Below, piece by piece: positions 58,501 through 64,000 of a stretch of DNA of 64,000 bases. Made by a program: the position numbers and the translations under genes. The stretch comes from Pogonophryne albipinna (lineage: Eukaryota; Chordata; Actinopteri; Perciformes; Artedidraconidae). Positions within the stretch are counted from its first letter, which is position 1. The number at the start of each line of letters is the position of its first letter. The stretch covers positions 41,627,697 through 41,691,696 of the forward strand of contig CM053252.1 in NCBI GenBank assembly GCA_028583405.1, read 5' to 3'. Under the pieces are notes generated by a model. That model was given only the letters and a program-made list of their open reading frames with translations, ran no database searches and had not been told where the DNA came from.

Positions 58501-61500
58501 CCGCCATTTTATTATCCTCGCATTAGCATTATTAGCATTAGCATTAGCCCAGCACAGAAACGCAGAGAGACTAACTTATGGCAACACAAAATAAAACATG
58601 GGAGCGGTGGAGATGAGGAGGTGTCGGCGTTCTGGCGATTTACTCGGAAGGCTTCAGTAGAAGCTGCTGGGAGTACCAGCAGCTTTTACTGAAGCCAGTC
58701 CCCAACTCCGGGGACTTCCGGCCGGGGACTTTGGGCGGCAGTATACGCCGTGAAGTGGTTTGTGGCCTGCCAGTAAACTCAAAGCAGAAGAAGTGACGTC
58801 AGCGGCTTCATTTGCCTAATCCTCCCCCAGGGATTTATTCCGGTGTGAACGCGATCTGTACTTAGTTCATGAGAACTAAAGAGTTCTCATGAACTAAGTT
58901 CTCATGAACCTTTGTGGGAAAAGTACTGCGGTGTGAATGCGCCTAATGTATTATGAAACCCAGGCTTTGACAGATGCGATACGAGATGTACCGTCTGTAA
59001 AGCGACTTCCTCCCTGGAGCGAGCCAGCAAATAGCAGGTCGTCCAGAGGAAACCACACTCTCATCCCTCCTCTGTGTAGCGGCTCCAGCCTTCTCTACAC
59101 AAAAATGGGAGGAGCCAGGAAATATCCGAACGGCAGACGATTGTCTGGTCTGATATTCCCTGAAATGAGAGAACGCAGGAATTTCCTGTGTTTCGGGATG
59201 ATGGGTACGTGGAAGTATGCATCCTTCAGGTGGAAGTGAACCAGTCGTCCTGGTGAACACATTCCAGCACCGGTTTGATCGTCAGCATGTGGAATACTGA
59301 CAGATCGAGGATGTCTCATTCCCCCAGTCTTTTTCGGGATTAGAAAAATAACGGGAGTGAAAACCCCTGATTTTCCTCCCTTTGAGGAACCCTGGAAATA
59401 GCCTCTTTCAACAGGAGTTCCAGCAGCTCGGATTGGAGCGCAAGACATAGCTTCTGGGAGGACAGGAGTGTTTCCTGTATCCCATTGAACTGTGGTGGTG
59501 GGGGGGAAGAGGCGAACTGCAGGACGTATCCTCTGCTGATCAGCCTGCTCATCCATCTGTCCATCAGACCCACGCGCTGCCACTCTGAGAAAATACGTGC
59601 TCGAGATGTGCTTTTTTGGTCGTCATGGTGACGAGCCACGCCAGAGCCCCTGCCGCCGCTGCCTGTGAGGCAACCCAAGGTGTGCTTGGACCGAAAGGGC
59701 TGCGCGGGGGCCTCCACACGCTGCGTCTCACTCCGACTCATCATGAGGCGCGTACACGCTCAGGGGATTGATGGAGGTGTGTGCAGTGCTGCCCACATGA
59801 GGCGTTATAACGACGCTCATGGGTTTATTAAGGCCGTGTGTACGAGGCGTATCTCGGACAGAGGAATGCCGTGAGCTCTGTAGTTTATTAACCAACAGGT
59901 TAAAACCAGGCTTCTGCAGCGAGCCCTGCTGTCTACTAATCAACAGATTAGTGGCAGCCGGCTTAATTAGCGCGCTCTGAAATGTATTAACCGACAGGTT
60001 AAAACCAGGCTTTAGCAACGAGCCCTGCTGGCTATTAACCGACAGGTTATAGGCAGCTGGTTTACACAGGGCGTGAGGCAACCCCAGGTGGGCTTGGACC
60101 AAAAGGGGTGCAGCTGGCTTAATTACCGGCTCTGCTTCCTCGGAGGCTCTCGCGGAGCAGACCAGGAGCGGGGGAGCCTCACTCCCCTTTGACTCGCCGC
60201 CGGGAGACCCTGTCTCTGGGGTGGTGGGGGAGCGGAGACGTGGGACGGAGCCCCTGCAGCCGCCGAAGGGCGAGTCTGATGCCGAGGCGGTTGCTGTGGG
60301 CGTCTCTCCGCTTGCGGCCTCCTGTGGCCGGCGTGGACGCCGCAGCTGCTGCGGGCATTGGTGCCGCTGTGGGCGCTCAGCAGGCAGGAGCCAGCTGTAC
60401 ATGCTGGCGAATGCCGTCCGCCTGTTCCGCGGCCGTCTTCATGGACTACACCATAGCGTGGAACTGGGGTCCGAACAGCCCGTCCGGGCTGATTGGAGCG
60501 TTCAGTAGCACTTTCCTGGCCGTCTACGTAACAGACGCCTGCTTCCGTCAGAGGTGGCGCTGGATCTGTGTCACCCACGCGGAAATCCTCGCCTGGGAGA
60601 CAGCGACGGACGCTCACAGAATGAGCGCCGTGCTGGCCGCCTTGCTGATTTCCTCTGCCTCGGTGGTGGACCGCTCTACCAGTGTCACCACCGAGTTGGA
60701 GAGCAGCGCGATGTTATTCGCCGCCGCGCTGTGGTGACGGAGAGGGGGAAAGCATGTTCGGCCGCCAAGCTGGCACCCTGCTCCGACTCTGTCTCCCCCG
60801 TCCGGGGGCGAGGAGGGAGGGGAGAACCGCACGGTAAACCGTGGAGGGAGGCGGGGCAGGAGTTGCTTTTCTTCGGACTCCTGCCCGGCACTCGGCCCCA
60901 GGGACACGAGGCTCGTAAGCCTGGACGGGCCAATCGTCCTCCTCAGCCGCAGCAGCAAGAGCGTCCGCTCTCCGCTTCCTGTCGCCCGAGGGGAGACGGG
61001 CGCAGTGTGTGCATGCATGCTACCTGCTGGTTTAGAGCCGCGTACGCGTGCTCTGACCCCAGGCAGGATTCGCATACTGCTTTTATCTCTGCTGGTCATA
61101 ACTCATTATGAACCCAGAGCCACATGAGGGACAATCGCGGACGCAGTTGTTGCTCATGATGATTCTCAATTGCTGTGCTTCAGTAACTGTGCTGGTTTGC
61201 TGAAGAAAAGAGGGAACAGATTGCCGGGCCTCCTTCCTATTTATACCGGAAGGAGGCCCGAGGGTGGGGCCCACCTTGCGGGTGGGCGTGGACTACAAGT
61301 TTTCAGTGCTGCGCGGGGGCGCAGGGGGATAACCCAATAGCGATAGCCATAGAGGGCGAAGCCATATACTAAATAGAACTCTGTGTTGGACGGTCCAGTG
61401 TTGATGGAGTGGTTCTCTCTTGCAGATTATCATGTTAGTTTTAGCCTGGCATCTAGGAGCATCAAGTATGGGCTTCTTCACAAAAGAGGAGTGGCTCAGG

Positions 61501-62319
61501 GGAATGACGTTATTACAGTGAGTGACTTTTTCTATTTTATCTTTCACTTCATATTTAATAAACAATCTAAGGACCTGGCTTGGAAATTGTAGTTTTTACT
61601 GTTTTCCACCAGATTGAGCCAATTCTCATGTTAATTTCCGGTTTCATGCAACAAAAAAAGTAAATTCGTCAAATTACATTTTGTTGCTAATCATGACATT
61701 TCCCAGACTAAAAATAAATAAAAAGATACCCCCTGTATTTACTAAACATTAAACTCTGTTAAGATGTACCTCTGCAGTGGTACATCTACCTAATTTTGTG
61801 ACATGGCCTTCCTCCAAGGACATCATTGCACATTTTTAAAGTGGCACAGGGGTTAAAATGTATGTTACAAAAGAGATAATTTTCATTATTTTGTATCTAT
61901 TTTTTCTACATAATGCTCTCTTAGGTTTGTTGTTGACGTGTGTGTGTGTGTGGGGGGGGCAGGTGTGACTGCACAGAGAGGTTACAGAACAAACTGGACT
62001 ACCTGCGCAGCGAGCTCAACGACTCTGCAGTCTTCAAAAACGTCTACAGATACGCCTTTGACTTTGCCAGAGTGAGTTTGAGTTTATTTCTTTGTTTTCT
62101 ATTTCTATTTTTCAAAGAAAGAAAAAAAAAGTGTCTATAAGCAAAAATGGCACTCAGCCTTAGTGTGCCCCCGTACTACACATAAGAGCACACCCCTGAA
62201 TATAACACACTTATAATGCAAGGTGAACTTCTTTGATCATTAACTGTACACAAATGAAAGAATAAAAGGTCACTTATATAATACATGTTTCTAAGGCCAC
62301 AAAAGTGTTATGAATATTG

Positions 62320-62356
<37 letters not shown>

Positions 62357-62941
62357 AGGATAAGGACCAGAGGAGTTTAGACATGGACACGGCTAAGTCC
62401 ATGCTGTCGTTGATACTGGCGACCACGTGGCCTCTCTTCCCCGTCTTCAGCCAGTTCCTGGAGGTAAATGTGTTTGCTTGCTTCATGGAAGCAGGTCTTT
62501 ACATAATGTCCTTTTATGTGTTCAAATCCTCTATTGACATTTAATAATGATGCTTTTAAAATAATACAAAATTATATTAATCTTCATAATATATATATCG
62601 TAAACGTGCCACAATTGGTCGACTAATCGCCTGAATTGACCACTATTGGTCGACAAATCTTTAGTGGAGGGCAGCCCTAGTAAACACATGCTGTGATCTT
62701 TTGAATAGGCTTTCTGACTGTTCATGCTCTGGAGCTGGAAACGTTTTGGCTATTAAATGTTTGGATTTTGATTTTACAAGTCTGAAGAAATCCTTTGACG
62801 CCACCACCGAGACACATTTTCCAATCATCTTTCCACAGCAGTCCAAGTACAAGGGGATGAATAAGGACCAGTGGTATAACGTCTTGGAGTTCAGCCGGAC
62901 CATCGACACAGACCTCAGTAACTACGATGAAGACGGAGCTT
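52499..62941 (+). CDS. dcun1d5: DCN1-like protein 5 (cullin neddylation co-E3), last exon outside window
   Basis: DCUN1D proteins bind acetylated NEDD8 E2s and cullin-RBX to speed NEDD8 transfer to cullins. Exons: 52476-52566 (ATG at 52499), 54689-54854, 61426-61517, 61963-62071, 62359-62463, 62839-62941. All splice sites are GT-AG and the phases close, giving 214 codons plus one base. The start MPVKKKRK is a basic nuclear-localisation-type segment typical of DCUN1D5. The potentiating-neddylation (PONY) domain follows: [89 protein letters not shown] and NYDEDGA. The expected terminal exon (WPVLLDEFVEW...) is not found before 64000. CLAWF and FFTKEEW favour DCUN1D5 over DCUN1D4. Confidence 0.94.
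52581..53196. mobile_element. MITE (GGCGTTTTCACACC ends) right after the dcun1d5 start exon
   Basis: The ends taggcgttttcacaccaagt with acttttcccagg, and cctgggaaaagtac with gtgaaagcgccta, are inverted. The interior repeats the pairs in shorter form. A related, inverted copy lies at 58317-58945. Confidence 0.85.
53247..54450. other. Transposon remnants in dcun1d5 intron 1
   Basis: A hAT-like start tagggctgcaatg (53247) and, at about 53590-54440, a block with gccggtcaacatgtccgt near one end and ccggctaacgggaactc at the other. Neither yields a transposase. Confidence 0.4.
54689..54854 (+). CDS. dcun1d5: dcun1d5 exon, start of PONY domain
   Basis: (S)[19 protein letters not shown] to [11 protein letters not shown]. 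The acceptor is gttgtag and the donor gtgagt. The following intron is 6.6 kb because of the DIRS element. Confidence 0.93.
54855..56108. other. Intron sequence, one TG repeat
   Basis: AT-rich, no gene. A TG run stands at 55481-55501. Three similar stretches with gaggcaac/gagggcaacagt motifs (55405, 55595, 55945) hint at an old tandem repeat. Confidence 0.4.
56353..56460 (-). other. DIRS internal complementary region
   Basis: 56353-56411 is the reverse complement of 56117-56175 (outer end of the adjacent terminal repeat). 56409-56455 (agttctatttcgtatatggc) matches the complement of the opposite outer end at about 61333-61379. Such a bipartite segment complementary to both element ends defines the DIRS circle junction. 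Confidence 0.85.
56505..57185 (-). pseudogene. DIRS tyrosine recombinase (C-terminal catalytic part)
   Basis: A 226-codon open frame containing [20 protein letters not shown], then [17 protein letters not shown], then the catalytic box [18 protein letters not shown] and [21 protein letters not shown] (H-x-x-R) and the A.W.SP.TF segment are diagnostic of DIRS recombinases. The catalytic tyrosine normally a few residues after SF(I/V) is not obvious (SFIFERCL), so activity is doubtful. Confidence 0.88.
57440..57720 (-). pseudogene. DIRS RNase H-like fragment
   Basis: Split between frames, the minus strand shows HVLICTDNR, then [20 protein letters not shown], then [17 protein letters not shown]. 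This is the order typical of the DIRS RNase H end (D-N, INRQGG, VPG..N.GAD). Frame changes occur near 57520 and 57620. Confidence 0.7.
57690..58090 (-). repeat. Second copy of the DIRS gag/RT junction segment
   Basis: This block parallels 59340-59900 in the same orientation: gtcatcatggtgacgagcca, ccacacgctgc, gaggcgttataacg and the gagctctgcagttta motif occur in both at equal order. It was produced by an internal duplication or by joining of two DIRS copies. Confidence 0.8.
58317..58945. mobile_element. MITE inserted in the DIRS element
   Basis: It is inverted relative to the family copy at 52581-53196, sharing ttgcaaaccacgccccgt and ccggggacttccggccgg segments. The ends ggtacttttcccacaaagg and cctttgtgggaaaagtac are inverted repeats. 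A 17-bp perfect hairpin lies at 58861-58898. Confidence 0.85.
59095..59583 (-). pseudogene. DIRS reverse transcriptase N-terminal fragment
   Basis: It includes [16 protein letters not shown], then [20 protein letters not shown] and [13 protein letters not shown]. The LKDAYFH box carries the first catalytic aspartate, and LPFG..LAP is the following motif. The frame stops where the MITE begins, and the YADD-equivalent region is absent. Confidence 0.85.
59728..61099 (-). pseudogene. DIRS gag-like region, broken frames
   Basis: Overlapping minus-strand frames (60614-61099, 60123-60617, 59728-60402) form a proline/arginine-rich region ending [13 protein letters not shown], a conserved junction with the RT start in DIRS elements. 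Between 59880 and 60090 three tandem repeats (unit with aaccaggcttctgcagcgag, about 60-65 nt) occur. Confidence 0.65.
61426..61517 (+). CDS. dcun1d5: dcun1d5 exon
   Basis: [20 protein letters not shown] and [10 protein letters not shown], with split CA|G glutamine. It starts only 46 nt after the DIRS element's end. Confidence 0.93.
61963..62071 (+). CDS. dcun1d5: dcun1d5 exon
   Basis: [20 protein letters not shown] to YRYAFDFAR. The acceptor is preceded by a TG run and a G8 tract rather than pyrimidines. Confidence 0.93.
62322..62355 (+). repeat. (GT)17 forming the 3' splice-site tract
   Basis: The repeat ends directly at CAG|GATAAG of the dcun1d5 exon and replaces the usual polypyrimidine tract. 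Confidence 0.95.
62359..62463 (+). CDS. dcun1d5: dcun1d5 exon
   Basis: [20 protein letters not shown] to FPVFSQFLE. The acceptor CAG directly follows (GT)17. Confidence 0.93.
62590..62690. mobile_element. Short hAT-like remnant (ggtcgactaatcg)
   Basis: It reads ttggtcgactaatcg ... ttggtcgacaaatc ... ggagggcagccctag, the known right end of a common fish hAT beginning tagggctgc. Only this fragment is present. Confidence 0.55.
62839..62941 (+). CDS. dcun1d5: dcun1d5 penultimate exon
   Basis: [20 protein letters not shown] to DEDGA, ending in T| of the expected tryptophan codon. The donor is gtgagt. Confidence 0.93.
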
Positions 62942-63738
62942 GTGAGTGTTCGAGTTCTAACTGTGATTTCACCGCCCCCCCACTCTGAGGCTTCAGGAGG
63001 AATACATTCACTCCTCCCGACAGGATGGGGGGTGCTCATGGCCCCTAACACGTGATGTGTTAAGGGCCATGAGTTCTTATTTTTATGATCATTTTCTTTA
63101 ATAACATTACTTGAACAGAAATAAACACTAAACATTATAATACAGACACAAAATGTAGTATTTTCATTTAAAACTGTCATGGCTCCTTAAGAAGAAAAAT
63201 AAAATGACTCAATCTTTAGACACCAACGTTTGGCATGCAAGGAGAGACACTGTTGGAACATAAAATAGTTTTTCCTTTCTATCATTATGAAACCATGATG
63301 GTGCATTGGCTCTATTCTTCTTGCTGTGGCTGCAGCTTGTGGCTGTTCTCTGGGGCAGCAGAGAGGAATGCGTGGTCCATTCTGCCGCAGTTATAGGACA
63401 CTGTGATGCAACATGCTAATATGATAGCTTCCTGTATTTAGCCTCTCTGCTCCTCTCCATTCCCTCTAAAGGTCAGCCTGCTGCACAGTTTCAGGACTTC
63501 ACCCAGACTGCATCCACTGTTTCAGTAATCAGTATTCCATCGATGAAACGCACTTTGGCTCTGAACCCCAATCACGTTTTTCTCACTGTGGCATTGTTTT
63601 TCACGGCAAAATAAGTCTATAGAAACAAAAGTGTGTGTTAATTGACATTAATATTTTTAAAAAATGGGGGAGGGCGAATCATTCTATTTACATTTTTGAA
63701 ATGTATAGATATTGTAAAATAACAGGGAACTGATATGT
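62942..63738. other. Intron sequence, nothing recognised
   Basis: AT-rich, with a palindromic atggcccctaacacgtg / ttaagggccat segment at about 63037-63070. The last dcun1d5 exon is not in it. Confidence 0.4.
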
Positions 63739-63919
63739 AGGGTTGGGAACCGGTTTCAACATTTCGATTCCAACGGCATCATTTAGAAATGTGAATTTCG
63801 GTTCCGCTTTTCGATGCCTGAGTAAATGTTTCTCGCCGCTCTCCGTAGCCTACTGTATGACTGCGGCGGGGCGGGAAATGTAGCGTTGTACCTACACTTC
63901 CTACAGCGTAACCTGAGAT
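63739..63919. mobile_element. hAT left-end fragment (agggttgggaaccgg)
   Basis: It reads agggttgggaaccggtttc ... aatttcggttcc with internal ggttcc/ggaacc inversions, a common fish element type. It is cut by the next insertion at 63920. Confidence 0.6.
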
Positions 63920-64000
63920 CAGGGCCGGCCCGTTGCACTGGCGTTATAGATGTTCGCCTAGGGCGCCAGATCTGTGGAGGCGCTGCGCTGACAGCTCTGG
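63920..64000. mobile_element. hAT left end running off the window
   Basis: It starts cagggccggcccgttgcac and continues ttcgcctagggcgcc. Its right end would lie beyond the window. Confidence 0.65.

Larger units (their letters stand above)
56109..61380 (-). mobile_element. DIRS-type tyrosine-recombinase retrotransposon, rearranged
   Basis: Read on the minus strand, the order is inverted terminal repeat, gag-like region, reverse transcriptase start, RNase H-like part, tyrosine recombinase, internal complementary region and second inverted terminal repeat. The arms (56172-56295 and 61219-61345) match over about 125 nt. It sits in intron 2 of dcun1d5, antisense to the gene. A MITE (58317-58945) and a duplicated internal block disrupt it, and the RT core is missing. 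Confidence 0.9.

Noticed and set aside
60189..61111. Plus-strand open frames of 182 and 185 codons
   Set aside because: They are the opposite strand of the GC-rich DIRS gag-like region, whose minus-strand reading has the conserved junction motif.
62942..64000. Search for the last dcun1d5 exon (expected to begin in a split W codon, then PVLLDEFVEW)
   Set aside because: No matching segment with an acceptor was found. It presumably lies beyond the right edge.

Overview
This window is from a teleost fish nuclear genome. It has vertebrate-type split genes with GT-AG introns, long CA/TG microsatellites, and a very high density of fish-type transposons (hAT, Tc1, TTAA-flanked MITEs, L2-like and Tx1-like LINEs, a DIRS element and an endogenous retrovirus). 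The species cannot be named from the sequence alone. There is no sign of prokaryotic genes, CRISPR arrays, rRNA or tRNA genes.

Two cellular genes are present, both on the + strand. (1) cul5 (Cullin-5) runs from the left edge to its stop codon at 30651. Twelve coding exons (174-30651) encode the C-terminal 520 residues, matching human CUL5 residues 261-780, including the NEDD8 acceptor lysine. (2) dcun1d5 (DCN1-like protein 5, a cullin neddylation co-E3) has six coding exons at 52499-62941; its last short exon is beyond the right edge. So a cullin and a factor that promotes cullin neddylation lie about 22 kb apart in the same orientation. Possible 5' exons of dcun1d5 (about 50400-52348) suggest an upstream N-terminus resembling that of the paralogue DCUN1D4.

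Almost everything else is transposon-derived. In cul5 the introns hold: a 1.1-kb internally deleted BED-type hAT (364-1451); a 790-bp CA array abutting a splice donor; an L2-like LINE remnant with a TTAA MITE (4146-5413); a 4.6-kb hAT carrying two further hATs (6581-11144); and a 16-kb composite (12591-28584) bounded by hAT-like termini and a perfect 8-bp target duplication. The composite contains a foldback element, a Tc1 transposon, a Tx1-like LINE inside another hAT, and several MITEs. The last exons of cul5 lie at 28889-30651.

The intergenic region (30652 to about 50300) holds a 9.5-kb hAT (33961-43461) into which an endogenous retrovirus (34773-42485, minus strand, tRNA-Trp-type primer site) has inserted. 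Further MITEs and LINE tails follow. Intron 2 of dcun1d5 contains a minus-strand DIRS element (56109-61380) with tyrosine recombinase, inverted terminal repeats and internal complementary region. Many of these insertions could be dated relative to one another because their target duplications are intact. I see no new host defence or metabolic system. The main novelties are the nested transposon architecture, very short hAT relics, and unusual repeat-based splice-site contexts.
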